A stretch of 39,851 bases of DNA from CAYWMQ01 sp964459635 (GCA_964459635.1 CAYWMQ010000007.1:1-39851), one strand, 5' to 3'. Counted from the first letter of the stretch, positions 14,035 through 22,650 are shown. Made by a program: numbers and translations. Notes: generated from the letters alone by a model not told the origin.

Positions 14035-14712
14035 ATGAACATAGGAATTTTGGGCACCGGGATGGTTGGGCGCGCGCACGCGGGCCGACTTCTTGAGCTT
14101 GGCCACAATGTTACATTGGGCACCAGGGACGTAGACGCCACAAGGAGTGTTATTGAGGCTGATCGCATGGGCAACCCCCCTTTTGCGGAATGGGAGGCTT
14201 CACATGAGGGAGTGACACTGAAAACTTTTGCCGAGGCCGCGAGTGAGAGCGAGATAGTGATAAACGCACTCAAAGGGGAAGTCTCGCTGGAGGTGTTGCG
14301 AGAATGCGCGGCGGATCTAGAGGATAAGGTGCTCATAGACATAGCAAACCCGCTTGATTTTTCACAGGGCATGCCTCCGAGTCTTTCCATCGTGAACACT
14401 AGCTCATTGGGTGAAGAAACGCAGAAGGCGCTACCGAAGACGAAAGTGGTCAAGGCCTTCAACACGCTCAATGCGTACCTGCAGGTGGATCCGCGGAAAC
14501 TTGCGGACGGTAAACACTCACTCTTCATTGCGGGCAACGATGCGGACGCTAAAACGGCGGTACGGAACTTGGCAACCGAGTACGGGTGGATGGATGTGAT
14601 CGACCTCGGTGACATCACCAATGCCCGTGGCACTGAAATGCTTCTCCCTATTTGGCTACGCCTCTGGGGCACACTCCAGACGGCGGATTTCAACTTCCAT
14701 ATCGTGCGGTAA
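14035..14712 (+). CDS. NADP-dependent oxidoreductase, F420-reductase-like Rossmann protein
   Basis: A 225-residue protein of the NADP oxidoreductase / coenzyme F420-dependent family (PF03807-like). The N-terminal dinucleotide motif is GILGTGMVGRAHA (residues 4-16); TRD after the second strand (residues 30-32) would bind the NADP phosphate. EIVINALKGEVSLEVL, IDIANPLDF and KVVKAFNTLNAYL are the further family landmarks. Relatives reduce F420 or unknown carbonyl/imine substrates with NADPH; F420 itself is not expected in such a small genome, so another substrate is likelier (inference). No SD is seen; a possible promoter TTGCTC-17-TACTAT lies near 13965-14000. The stop codon lies in the loop of a hairpin (14698-14724). 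Confidence 0.88.
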   Translation: MNIGILGTGMVGRAHAGRLLELGHNVTLGTRDVDATRSVIEADRMGNPPFAEWEASHEGVTLKTFAEAASESEIVINALKGEVSLEVLRECAADLEDKVLIDIANPLDFSQGMPPSLSIVNTSSLGEETQKALPKTKVVKAFNTLNAYLQVDPRKLADGKHSLFIAGNDADAKTAVRNLATEYGWMDVIDLGDITNARGTEMLLPIWLRLWGTLQTADFNFHIVR

Positions 14713-14724
14713 GCGCACGATATG
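14698..14724 (+). terminator. Hairpin carrying the stop codon in its loop
   Basis: CATATCGTGCG (14698-14708) and CGCACGATATG (14714-14724) form an 11-bp perfect stem; the 5-base loop GTAAG contains the TAA stop (14710-14712) of the oxidoreductase gene. No T run follows. Confidence 0.7.
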
Positions 14725-14902
14725 GTCCCACATGCGGATTTCCGCTATCCACCGATGCGCTCGATCCGCTGTTGACGCAAGCTCGCCTGCGTTTATCATT
14801 ACAGCATCCGACAAACCAAAGTCGGGCATTATTAGGGCATTTATACATTTAGCATGTGCGCGCGTATGCGTACGGCGCTACGCGGCACGATCAATAAGCA
14901 CT

Positions 14903-15757
14903 ATGAGTAAAACAGTTACAGGTGCGTGGATGACTGCGGCTTTCGTCGCGAGCGCACTTCTCTTGGGCTCGCTCACGCTGGTGGCACACGCAGCGGTCAC
15001 AGGCACAAGCACCGTACCGACCTCAGGTACTGGAGGCGGCAATGCGTTTGGTCAGTACATGAAAAAGGTGCAAGATGCACACAAGGCACTGATGCAAGCT
15101 TGCGTACCGTCCGGAAATCCCGCGAGCACTTCCTCTGCGGCAGCTTTTCGCGAAGCGTGCCAAAAGGCGCGCGAGGATTTCCGTGCACAGCATCAGCAGG
15201 CGCTTACCGATATGAAAGCCGCGATCGATGCGTGGCGCAGCGCTACTGCCTCAGGCACGGCTGCAATGAAAGCGCGCAAGGAGCAGCTTCGCGCCGAGAT
15301 GAAAGCTAAGGTGGACGCGTGGAAAGCGGAGCGTGATGCACGCTTCAAAAAAATGTGCGAGCAATTCAAGAATGCGAGCACCACGCCGCCGGCAGGATTC
15401 GCGTCCGCGTTTGAAGTGGCGGGTGATAAAGATAAGCTTGTATCCGCACGCTGCGATGCCGCTACAGGTGACGTGGCGGTTGATGTAGGCGACGACGAAA
15501 CCACCACCTACGTGTACGAAAAGGGCTACAAGTTTGACCAGGGCAAGTGGAAGCAGATCGACCTGCTCTCGGACAACGAGAAGAAAGGTCAATGGTTTGT
15601 CGGGAAAGCATTCACGGATGCCGATTTCGCGAACGCGAGCGGTACAACGTACATGCTTGGCTACACCTGCAGCCGTGAGTCCGGCACATGGAAGTGCGGA
15701 TGTAAGGATGCGGCCTGCACACAGCCCGGCTGGCAGCTCCAGACGGTGACGCGCTAA
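14903..15757 (+). CDS. Secreted helical protein with a cysteine-rich C-terminal domain
   Basis: A 284-residue protein. Residues 10-31 (MTAAFVASALLLGSLTLVAHAA) form a signal peptide with an AHA-A cleavage site. The mature part is a long charged helical region (about 55-165, Ala/Lys/Glu-rich, with Cys in LMQAC, REAC and KKMC) and a C-terminal domain with TYMLGYTCSRESGTWKCGC and ACTQPGWQLQTV. The paired Cys suggest disulfides outside the cell. I have the impression of a recurring surface-protein ending in Parcubacteria-like genomes but cannot name a family. ATG 14903 is chosen by the signal peptide; the frame is open far upstream. A long bidirectional terminator follows. Confidence 0.75.
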   Translation: MSKTVTGAWMTAAFVASALLLGSLTLVAHAAVTGTSTVPTSGTGGGNAFGQYMKKVQDAHKALMQACVPSGNPASTSSAAAFREACQKAREDFRAQHQQALTDMKAAIDAWRSATASGTAAMKARKEQLRAEMKAKVDAWKAERDARFKKMCEQFKNASTTPPAGFASAFEVAGDKDKLVSARCDAATGDVAVDVGDDETTTYVYEKGYKFDQGKWKQIDLLSDNEKKGQWFVGKAFTDADFANASGTTYMLGYTCSRESGTWKCGCKDAACTQPGWQLQTVTR

Positions 15758-15771
15758 GATTTCAAGTGCGT

Positions 15772-15810
15772 ACCACAAAACAAGCCCCATAGAGGGGCTT
15801 GTTTTGTGGT
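15772..15810. terminator. Bidirectional terminator between convergent genes
   Basis: A 17-bp perfect stem, ACCACAAAACAAGCCCC (15772-15788) with its complement (15794-15810), loop ATAGA. A and T runs inside the arms can serve either strand. Confidence 0.85.
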
Positions 15811-15918
15811 CGAATTCAAGCGCGCAAGGCGGGTGGCAAGCGCGCAAAGCCGCTCCTCAGGTACATGTCAAATGCCGCGCACGATGCGGTACGAATGCTC
15901 CGGGAATCTTGATCGTGA

Positions 15919-16956
15919 CTACGCCACTGCCGGTGCAGCATGATCGCCGTACTTGTGAGCGTATATGTGCCCGAGCGCAATAAGAAATGCAAGCAAGAGT
16001 GGACCGGTAAGAAAGCCGGACGCTCCGAAAAGCTCAAGGCCGCCAAGTACCGAAAGCAGAATGAGCAGCGGGTGTATGGACACTCCCCTACCATGCCCCA
16101 TAAGCCGCGGGCCAAGAATATTGTCGACAAGTCCTATCACCACTATGCCCCAGATAGCAAAGACGAGAGCGGGAACGTATGCATGTATTACGACAAGGTA
16201 CAGGAACGCGGGCACAGTGACAAAAGCCGTGCCCACCGTAGGGAGAATGGCGGTCACCGCCGCAACGGAGCCCCATAAGATCGGGTTTGGGAGGCCGACC
16301 ATAAGAAAGCCGATGGAGGTAAGTGCCCCCTGTATGACGGCTATCATGAGGCGACCGCGTACAAGCGCATGGGTGACGAGCTCCAGTTTATGCAGTATTT
16401 CCTCATCCGCATCGTCGGTAAGCGGAGAAAAGCGGAGAAGAAGCTGCTTGTATGCGGGTCCATCTTTGATGAAGTAGTAGAGCGCAATGAGCGACACGAA
16501 GAGCTTGAGGACAAACGATGCTGTAGACGCAAACGCGGCCGCGATATTATTGGAGAGCCACCCCACCACTTCGCCCGCAATGCGGCGCACGTCCAACTTG
16601 AAACCTTGCGGCAGGCGCGCATTTACTTGCTCTTGTACCGGGTCAAAGGCCGCTACAATGGATGTGTTTTGACGCAACGACTCGCCTGCGGTACGCACTT
16701 CACCCACAATAAGGTACCCCAACGCACTCGCCGGAATGAGTATCGCCACCAGCGCGATCAATACCGCCGCTAGCGCTGAAAAAGACTCGCTCTTTAGTAC
16801 CGAAAGAATGCGCAGATACAAAGGATGCACGAGTACCGCCAACACAAGCGCGACCGCCAATGCTCCGAAGTATGGGTACAAGAGCAGTCCCACCAAGAAA
16901 AGCGCCCCGAGAAAGAGTGCGGTGAAAAAGTACCGTTCGAGCTTATCCTGCGGCAT
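15919..16956 (-). CDS. AI-2E-family permease
   Basis: A 345-residue polytopic membrane protein of the AI-2E / PerM family (PF01594). Visible are the paired N-terminal helices (FFTALFLGALFLVGLLLYPYF and the next), the amphipathic extracytoplasmic part, FVLKLFVSLIALYYFIKDG near the middle, and the conserved C-terminal block IVVIGLVDNILGPRLMGHG with LLILLSVLGGLELFGASGFLTGPLLLAF. Some relatives export autoinducer-2, others are Na+/H+ antiporters; substrate here is unknown. ATG 16956 is preferred for its typical MPQDKLERYFF start; GTG 16977 is the alternative, 11 bases after the upstream gene. It is probably co-transcribed with the YtxH-like gene. Confidence 0.9.
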   Translation of the reverse strand: MPQDKLERYFFTALFLGALFLVGLLLYPYFGALAVALVLAVLVHPLYLRILSVLKSESFSALAAVLIALVAILIPASALGYLIVGEVRTAGESLRQNTSIVAAFDPVQEQVNARLPQGFKLDVRRIAGEVVGWLSNNIAAAFASTASFVLKLFVSLIALYYFIKDGPAYKQLLLRFSPLTDDADEEILHKLELVTHALVRGRLMIAVIQGALTSIGFLMVGLPNPILWGSVAAVTAILPTVGTAFVTVPAFLYLVVIHAYVPALVFAIWGIVVIGLVDNILGPRLMGHGRGVSIHPLLILLSVLGGLELFGASGFLTGPLLLAFLIALGHIYAHKYGDHAAPAVA

Positions 16957-16988
16957 ATGGTACGCGAGAAAAACCACGCGTAGGTGTC

Positions 16989-17375
16989 CTACTCCTCATC
17001 CTCAGTGTCTTCTTCCTCTTTGTGTTTTACGGACTTCTTCTTTTTCGGTTCTTCGCCGGCGGCTGCGTCTACGATGGCCTTCCAGTGACGCTTGAGCTCG
17101 CGGTTGAGCTTGTCCGCCTCCTCGACTCCCACATTCTTGAGCTTACCGTACTTGGCTGTCACACGATCTACCGCATCCATGTAGGACTCCTTGCTTACCT
17201 CTTTTCCACGCTGAAGCTGCTCCAACACGTCGGCCTTTGCCCGGAGCGTCCACGCCTCAAGCTTGAGCCTGCGCTGCTTGCCCTCCTTACCGTACAAGAA
17301 AAGCCCCGCAGCAACAGCGCCTACAATGGCGGCGGCGAGCCCTACCTTGCTGATACCTTTTTTCTTTTCCGTCAT
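16989..17375 (-). CDS. YtxH-like single-pass membrane protein
   Basis: A 128-residue protein: a short basic N-terminus, one membrane helix (VGLAAAIVGAVAAGLFLYG, about residues 11-29), a cytoplasmic helical region (KLEAWTLRAKADVLEQLQRG) and a highly charged Lys/Glu tail. The layout matches YtxH-type (gas-vesicle-like) small membrane proteins. It sits between a YtxG/DUF948-like gene (96-base gap) and the AI-2E permease, resembling the ytxG-ytxH pairing of Bacillus. A minus-strand CATAAT lies about 9 bases upstream of the ATG, so the leader is very short. Function of the family is not settled; stress or envelope roles have been proposed. Confidence 0.75.
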   Translation of the reverse strand: MTEKKKGISKVGLAAAIVGAVAAGLFLYGKEGKQRRLKLEAWTLRAKADVLEQLQRGKEVSKESYMDAVDRVTAKYGKLKNVGVEEADKLNRELKRHWKAIVDAAAGEEPKKKKSVKHKEEEDTEDEE

Positions 17376-17471
17376 ACGCTGTGAATTATGATACTTAGTA
17401 ATGTATGCGCAAGTGCGCGATACGCTCAGTACAGTACAGTATACACCTCGGCCATGATGTCCACATGGACG

Positions 17472-17852
17472 CTATGCCGCATCTTTGCGGGCTCGCCGAG
17501 CCCGTTCGCGCTTTGTACTCTTCTCGCGCCCAAACGCGTCAAAGAGGTCGGACAGAGCGCGCAACACGCCCGCACTCGTTACCACGCGCCTGGCCGCACC
17601 CATAAGCTCACCACTCTCCACAATACGCTCCTTCACCTCATGCACACCCGCACGGATGTCGGCGCGCATCGCGTCCATGTCCTCCGCGGTTTCTCTTGCT
17701 TCACGCCGAAGCACCTTGGTGATGTCGCGTATGTCTGCCATGACGCGCGCGATATAGTAGAGCGCAACGGCCGCCACCACCGTAAGCAACACGACTGCCG
17801 CCGTGGTCACCGCAAAGAATATGTCCATTTTGAGAAAGGCTGCCTCCTCCAT
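17472..17852 (-). CDS. DUF948 (YtxG)-like membrane protein
   Basis: A 126-residue protein with one membrane helix (IFFAVTTAAVVLLTVVAAVALYY, about residues 11-33) followed by helical repeats IARVMADIRDITKVLRREAR and AEDMDAMRADIRAGVHEVK and a basic C-terminus (REKSTKRERARRARKD). This is the DUF948 pattern. ATG 17852 is chosen because minus-strand TATACT (17864-17859) ends 6 bases before it; an ATG at 17828 has a GGAGG too far upstream (about 17 bases). The frame is open far beyond on the 5' side but that overlaps the divergent gene. It heads a YtxG-YtxH-permease row. Confidence 0.75.
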   Translation of the reverse strand: MEEAAFLKMDIFFAVTTAAVVLLTVVAAVALYYIARVMADIRDITKVLRREARETAEDMDAMRADIRAGVHEVKERIVESGELMGAARRVVTSAGVLRALSDLFDAFGREKSTKRERARRARKDAA

Positions 17853-17858
17853 ATAAGC

Positions 17859-17925
17859 AGTATACCCCCAACCCCCGCTCTGCGCATAGGAAGGCCATAC
17901 ACAACCGTGCACACAGCGGTATACT
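17859..17925. promoter_or_regulatory. Back-to-back leaderless promoters
   Basis: Two TATACT hexamers point outward: minus 17864-17859 (6 bases before ATG 17852) and plus 17920-17925 (6 bases before ATG 17932). The whole divergent intergenic region is only 79 bases. Confidence 0.7.
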
Positions 17926-17931
17926 ACCCGT

Positions 17932-18651
17932 ATGGCTCGAAACCTGCGCGCATTGATGGTCTCATACGCGGACGCGCTTCCACGGCGGGCATGGTGGGCT
18001 TTCGTGGCCATCACCATCACAGCCACGCTCGCCATACTCTCGTGGGTGCTCGTATTTGCGCCCGCAAGACCCTGGGAACGCACCGGCACGCTTGTCGTGG
18101 CGCTCAAAGTACAAGACACCGGTGTGCACGACACTACGCTCAAGGTGGGCTTTGATGAGGTGGCTGTGACACGTGGGGACAGCACTCGCGTACTGTCCCG
18201 CCGAACACAGCGGCATGAGCTTAGCTCAAGCGACGCCGGCACGGTACGAGTACTGGCACACGCCCGACTCCCGGTGGGCGAGTATGAGAGTGTCAGTGTA
18301 GCGCTCCAGAGCCCGGGACTCACCTCCACCGTCCCGGGTGCGACAAGACTGCCCGGGATACGACTGCCTTCCTCGGTCATTCGTCTGCCCGTACAGGTGA
18401 GCATACGACGGAAAGAGCTTACCGCTCTTATTGTGAGCGTTGAGGAGCCGATACTGCGTACCCAAAGTGATGCTGAACAGACATGGCTCCCCGTGGTGCA
18501 GTTGGAAAGCCGCGTTGGCGCAGACTTTGAAAAAATAAGTGAAGCGGAAGGCACCGTGGCGAATGGCACTGTCGTTGCAAGTCGTACCTACGGCATGGAC
18601 GAAAACGGTATGATGCGGCTCAACTACCGCGCACCGATCGGAGGTCAGTAG
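17932..18651 (+). CDS. DUF4382-like extracytoplasmic protein with N-terminal anchor
   Basis: A 239-residue protein. A membrane helix (WWAFVAITITATLAILSWVL, about residues 21-40) anchors a beta-rich outer domain that begins GTLVVALKVQDTGVHDTTLKV and contains HARLPVGEYESVSVAL, which resembles the DUF4382 pattern (a strand pair, then LPAGxY). No catalytic motif is seen. The ATG at 17932 follows TATACT (17920-17925) by 6 bases, so the mRNA is probably leaderless. The stop codon lies in the loop of a GGAGGT/ACCTCC hairpin shared with the convergent CAP-domain gene, which ends 9 bases away. The family call is tentative. Confidence 0.65.
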   Translation: MARNLRALMVSYADALPRRAWWAFVAITITATLAILSWVLVFAPARPWERTGTLVVALKVQDTGVHDTTLKVGFDEVAVTRGDSTRVLSRRTQRHELSSSDAGTVRVLAHARLPVGEYESVSVALQSPGLTSTVPGATRLPGIRLPSSVIRLPVQVSIRRKELTALIVSVEEPILRTQSDAEQTWLPVVQLESRVGADFEKISEAEGTVANGTVVASRTYGMDENGMMRLNYRAPIGGQ

Positions 18652-18659
18652 GCACCTCC
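18640..18659. terminator. Short hairpin between convergent genes, stop codon in loop
   Basis: GGAGGT (18640-18645) and ACCTCC (18654-18659) enclose CAGTAGGC, which holds the TAG stop (18649-18651) of the plus-strand gene; the minus-strand gene ends at 18661. Confidence 0.5.
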
Positions 18660-18660
18660 C

Positions 18661-19589
18661 CTACTCACCCACGTACTTCTTGATGCACCTGTTCGTTCTC
18701 TCCACAGTCGCGTTGTACTCACGCACGAGCGGCCTATACGTACCAGCGCGCGTGTTATAGAGCGTTATAGCCTGCGTGTACGCGGTGTACCTAGCCCGCG
18801 CATCCGCACTTCCCGCCCGTGAAGCTTCGTAGGAGGCACGACGCATTTCCACCACACTCTTGAGCAATTTCAATATCCGCTCGCCCTCGTCGATGCGGGC
18901 GGCAAGCGATGCACTGGGAGCCGGGCACGTGCTGCGTGGCAGCCCAAACTCCTGTACTGCTATCCACACCTCTCTGCCTTCATACTTCCCGCGCGCGGCG
19001 GCAACGCCTAGCTCCGTGTAGTTCTGCTTAAGAATATTTGCGCGGTGGCCGGGTGAGTTCATCCATGCGTTCACTACCTCTCTGCTGGTCGCAAAGCCGC
19101 CGAGAGCGAGGTTTTCTCCCACNNNNNNNNNNNNNNNNNNNNNNNNNNNNNNNNNNNNNNNNNNNNNNNNNNNNNNNNNNNNNNNNNNNNNNNNNNNNNN
19201 NNNNNNNNNNNNNNNNNNNNNNCGTTCACTACCTCTCTGCTGGTCGCAAAGCCGCCGAGAGCGAGGTTTTCTCCCACGGTCAAGTACTCGTACCCTACCG
19301 CTTTAGCAAGGTCTCCCGCACTCTCGCCGCTCGGCGATTCGTGGGCAAAATATTGCCGGGCGAACATATCGACAAGCTTACGACGCGCCACTTCCGCGAG
19401 GGCATCATTTTGCGTGAGCATCGGCAGGCCTGCACGATAGCGCTCCACATTGGTAGAGAGAAATATCCCCTCGGCAGTAACGGGTACCGCAGCGGCTACG
19501 CTCGACAGAGGCGCGACCGCGCACACAAGTACGAGTATAAGGAATATGAACGGCCTGCGTATGCGGCCATGCATCCACACACGAACCAT
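18661..19589 (-). CDS. Secreted CAP/SCP-domain protein, interrupted by an assembly gap
   Basis: A CAP (PR-1/SCP-like) domain protein. The N-terminal signal or anchor is FIFLILVLVCAVAPLSSVAAA. CAP motifs are all there: YFAHESPSG, GENLALG, and AWMNSPGHRANILKQNYTELGVA; the C-terminal 110 residues are helical with two Cys. In the given sequence 100 N (19123-19222) cut the gene, but the 55 bases on both sides are identical (19068-19122 and 19223-19277). Merging them removes 155 bases and restores one continuous frame of 257 residues. ATG 19589 is chosen because minus-strand TGC-TACAAT (19604-19596) ends 6 bases upstream. CAP proteins in bacteria are extracellular, often of unknown action. Confidence 0.9.
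19068..19277. other. False scaffold gap: 100 N between identical 55-bp ends
   Basis: Bases 19068-19122 and 19223-19277 are the same 55-base sequence, separated by exactly 100 N. This is how scaffolders mark an unmerged contig overlap. Collapsing it keeps the reading frame of the CAP-domain gene. Confidence 0.95.
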
Positions 19590-19686
19590 AGGTACATTGT
19601 AGCAGATGGAGACCACGACAAAAGTGCCCGTTCATGACAAGCTGTTTTGTGGTACACTCGGACCATAGTACTTAACCATTACAAGC

Positions 19687-20274
19687 ATGTCAGAACAAAC
19701 TTTTACCTGTGCCGTCAAGGTCGGCGAAAGCATACCGGGCTTGACGCTCAAAGCCTTCCACAAAAACGACGTACGCGACTTTTCACTCGCGGACGCCCGT
19801 GGCAAGTGGCTCATCATATTCTTCTACCCGGCGGACTTTACCTTCGTATGCCCCACGGAGCTTGAGGAGATGGCGGCAATGTACGAGAAATTCCAAGCAG
19901 AAGGTGCCGAGGTGGTGTCCGTATCGACAGACACCCACTGGGTGCACAAAGCGTGGCACGACCAAAGCCCGGCAGTGGGCAAGATCACCTTCCCCATGCT
20001 CGCGGACCCGACGGGGGACATGAGTCGCGCGTTTGGCGTATACCTTGAAAAGGAAGGAGTCGCGTTGCGCGGCAGCTTCATAGTGGACCCGAAGGGCGTG
20101 GTGCAAGCCATGGAGGTGCACGCAGATGGCGTTGGACGTTCCGCACGCGAGCTGTACCGCAAATTTCAAGCTGCCAAGTTCGTGGCCGAACACGGAGGCC
20201 AAGTATGCCCCGCAAGCTGGGAGCCGGGTAAGGACACGCTGAAACCCGGACTTGACATTGTGGGCAAGATCTGA
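19687..20274 (+). CDS. ahpC: Typical 2-Cys peroxiredoxin, AhpC/Prx1 type
   Basis: A 195-residue peroxiredoxin that reduces hydrogen peroxide and organic peroxides in the cytoplasm. The active-site block is YPADFTFVCPTE with peroxidatic Cys55 and Thr52, and Arg128 in the RGSFIVDP segment; the resolving Cys174 is in GGQVCPASW, so the homodimer can form an intersubunit disulfide. The full-length C-terminal arm is present. No AhpF or dedicated thioredoxin reductase is nearby, so the electron donor is not in this window. No SD is visible before ATG 19687; a TACACT (19653-19658) may be its -10, giving a leader of about 20 bases. A 12-bp hairpin follows the stop. Confidence 0.95.
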   Translation: MSEQTFTCAVKVGESIPGLTLKAFHKNDVRDFSLADARGKWLIIFFYPADFTFVCPTELEEMAAMYEKFQAEGAEVVSVSTDTHWVHKAWHDQSPAVGKITFPMLADPTGDMSRAFGVYLEKEGVALRGSFIVDPKGVVQAMEVHADGVGRSARELYRKFQAAKFVAEHGGQVCPASWEPGKDTLKPGLDIVGKI

Positions 20275-20297
20275 GGCTCGCGCGTCGCACATATGTA

Positions 20298-20325
20298 GTA
20301 CATGCGGCCAAGGGGCCGCATGTAC
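20298..20325 (+). terminator. Hairpin after the peroxiredoxin gene
   Basis: GTACATGCGGCC (20298-20309) pairs perfectly with GGCCGCATGTAC (20314-20325), loop AAGG; no T run follows. Confidence 0.65.
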
Positions 20326-20367
20326 GTATGGAGCCCGCGAAAGAGATATACGTGGTATAGTGGCGAT

Positions 20368-22368
20368 ATGCATCGCACACATGGCGGACATAACGCGGCT
20401 GCGCAGCATGGAAAGCCGCGCGGCGGAAAAAGAAAGAAGCCTGCACATGCCGAGTACGAGGGGGTGCTCCACCTTACCGCGCGCGGCATTGGGTATGTGG
20501 ACGTACCCGAACTTACCGAAGATATTGAGGTGGCGCCCGAGGCACTGAACACCGGTCTCCACCGCGATACGGTGAGGGTACACATGCGCCCCGGCAAAGT
20601 GCGCGGGAGGCTGAGCGGCGAGGTGGTGGAAATACTCACGCGCGCCACCACACGCTTCGTAGGCACCGTAGAAGAAGAGGAAGGGTTTATGTTCGTGCGA
20701 CCGGACGACCATCGGTGCTATGTCGACTTCATTCTTGCTCGAGGAGAAGCACGCCCCGAACTTGTCGGCACAAAAGTCGCGGTGGAGCTTGTGCGCTGGT
20801 CTACGCCCGCAAAGAACCCTCTTGTACGTATCGTGGAGGTGCTGGGGCCGAAAGGCGAGCATGAGACTGAGATGCGCTCCCTTGTGGCCGCCCAGGGCTT
20901 CGACTGGACCTTTCCCTCAGAGGTGGAAGCTCGCGCGAACGCTCTGGAGGCGGAAAAAGACGCTCGCTTCGCGCGCGAGGCTCTGACGCGTCGGGACATG
21001 CGCGGCACGCCGACTTTTACGATAGACCCCGCAGACGCAAAAGACTTTGACGATGCCATATCGGTCACACGCATGCCGTCGGGCCACATAGAGCTCGGTG
21101 TGCACATAGCGGACGTGTCTGCATACGTGGAGCGCGACGATGTGATCGACAAAGAAGCGCAGAAACGCGGCACATCCATCTATCTTGTGGACCGCACAAT
21201 ACCCATGCTCCCCGAGGCGCTTTCAAACGACCTCTGCTCTCTCATGCCGCACGTCGAGCGACTCGCGTTCTCCATCGTCTTTGACATGAGCGAGGACGGT
21301 ACGGTGCACGACCGCTGGATCGGCGAGACGATCATTCGCTCGGACCGCCGCTTCAGCTACGAGGAAGCACAGGAAGTACTGACACGCGGCACAGGGGACC
21401 ATCTTGAAGAGCTGCGCATCGCCGACACGATAGCGCGTGCCTTGCGTACGGAGCGCTTCAAGAACGGCTCTATAGGCTTTGAGACCGACGAGATCAAGTT
21501 CGAGCTTGATGCTGCTGGCAAGCCGGTGCGCGCGTTTCGGAAGGTGCGACTCGACACGATGCTCATGATAGAGGACCTCATGCTACTCGCAAACAGAGAG
21601 ATCGCGACGTGGGTAGCGGGGCGCAATGAAAAAGCACCGAAAGAGGCGCGTGTGTTCGTGTGGCGCATTCACGACAGCCCTAAGCCGGAGCGCATTGAGG
21701 AGCTTGCACTCCTTACCGACGCATTGGGCTTTACCTTGGAGCACCATAAAGGCGAAACAACGGCAAGGGCCCTGAACACGCTTTTTGCTGAAATAGAAGG
21801 CAAGCCCGAGCAGAGCATGATAGAGACTGCTGCAATACGCTCTATGGCAAAAGCGGTGTACTCTATGAAAAACATAGGCCACTTTGGCCTTGCCTTTAAC
21901 TACTACACACACTTCACGTCCCCCATACGCCGCTACCCTGACGTGATGGTGCATCGGATAGTGAAAGCTCACTTGGCCGGCACGCCGCCAACGTCGCGCG
22001 AGTACGCATGGTACGAGCGCATGGCGGCGCAGTCCAGCGAGCGCGAAGTGGCCGCCATGGAAGCGGAGCGTGACTCAATAAAGCTCAAGCAGGTGGAGTA
22101 CATGCAGGAGCACATCGGGGAAACATTCACGGGTATCGTGACCGGCATCAACGAATGGGGCATTTTTGTGCAGGAAAAGGAGACGATGGCCGAGGGCCTT
22201 TTACGCACCTCAAGTCTGCGTGATGATTACTATGAGCTTAAGGACCACGGTTTTCGACTGGTAGGCACACGAAAGGGCCGCACTCTCTCGCTCGCGGACA
22301 CGATAGAAGTACGCCTAAAAGCTGTAGACTTGGAGCGCAAAACGCTGGACTGGGAGCTAGTCGCGTAG
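20368..22368 (+). CDS. rnr: Ribonuclease R (RNB-domain 3'-5' exoribonuclease)
   Basis: A 666-residue RNase R/VacB-type enzyme that degrades structured RNA from the 3' end and, with tmRNA, clears stalled messages. After a basic His-rich N-terminus (residues 1-28) come cold-shock-like RNA-binding regions (about 30-165), the RNB domain with catalytic acidic cluster TIDPADAKDFDDAISV (Asp220, Asp223, Asp226, Asp228-229), HFGLAFNYYTHFTSPIRRYPD, and a C-terminal S1 domain (TGIVTGINEWGIFV). ATG 20368 is chosen over upstream in-frame starts because TGG-TATAGT (20353-20361) ends 6 bases before it, giving a leaderless mRNA. Its 3' end overlaps the convergent small gene by 12 bases. Confidence 0.95.
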   Translation: MHRTHGGHNAAAQHGKPRGGKRKKPAHAEYEGVLHLTARGIGYVDVPELTEDIEVAPEALNTGLHRDTVRVHMRPGKVRGRLSGEVVEILTRATTRFVGTVEEEEGFMFVRPDDHRCYVDFILARGEARPELVGTKVAVELVRWSTPAKNPLVRIVEVLGPKGEHETEMRSLVAAQGFDWTFPSEVEARANALEAEKDARFAREALTRRDMRGTPTFTIDPADAKDFDDAISVTRMPSGHIELGVHIADVSAYVERDDVIDKEAQKRGTSIYLVDRTIPMLPEALSNDLCSLMPHVERLAFSIVFDMSEDGTVHDRWIGETIIRSDRRFSYEEAQEVLTRGTGDHLEELRIADTIARALRTERFKNGSIGFETDEIKFELDAAGKPVRAFRKVRLDTMLMIEDLMLLANREIATWVAGRNEKAPKEARVFVWRIHDSPKPERIEELALLTDALGFTLEHHKGETTARALNTLFAEIEGKPEQSMIETAAIRSMAKAVYSMKNIGHFGLAFNYYTHFTSPIRRYPDVMVHRIVKAHLAGTPPTSREYAWYERMAAQSSEREVAAMEAERDSIKLKQVEYMQEHIGETFTGIVTGINEWGIFVQEKETMAEGLLRTSSLRDDYYELKDHGFRLVGTRKGRTLSLADTIEVRLKAVDLERKTLDWELVA

Positions 22369-22650
22369 GTCTTGCTCAAATGCGCGCTTTACCTTCAGCG
22401 CTTCGTCGCGCGTAATGCGCTTGTCCTTTTCAAGGCTGTGCAGCGTGTCTTCAAATTCCTCCGCAGTGACAACGCGTGTTTTATCGGAGCCGCGCTCGGG
22501 ATCCATATGCGCGTGCATCAAGCGGTCTACCTCCTCAACTTTTCTTTTCCCTGCTGAGTTCCAGCCGAACACGCGGGTTAGGCGCGAGTGGTTTTCCTTC
22601 CATTCTTTGTCGCTAATGCCCGCTTTGCGGGATGGTCCGAATAAGCCCAT
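22357..22650 (-). CDS. Unknown small helical protein (97 aa)
   Basis: A 97-residue charged, helical, soluble protein starting MGLFGPSRKAGISDKEW. The second half (EEFEDTLHSLEKDKRITRDEALKVKRAFEQDL) looks like two helices around a turn. No family recognised. It is convergent with RNase R and shares its last 12 bases. A minus-strand TAATCT lies about 8 bases upstream of the ATG, so a leaderless start is possible; the upstream region is a purine-rich repeat. The regular amphipathic pattern and the clean start argue for a real gene. Confidence 0.7.
   Translation of the reverse strand: MGLFGPSRKAGISDKEWKENHSRLTRVFGWNSAGKRKVEEVDRLMHAHMDPERGSDKTRVVTAEEFEDTLHSLEKDKRITRDEALKVKRAFEQDLRD

Noticed and set aside
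19783..20862. 359-codon minus-strand frame opposite the peroxiredoxin and RNase R genes
   Set aside because: It spans two well-supported genes and the hairpin between them; no domain or start signal.
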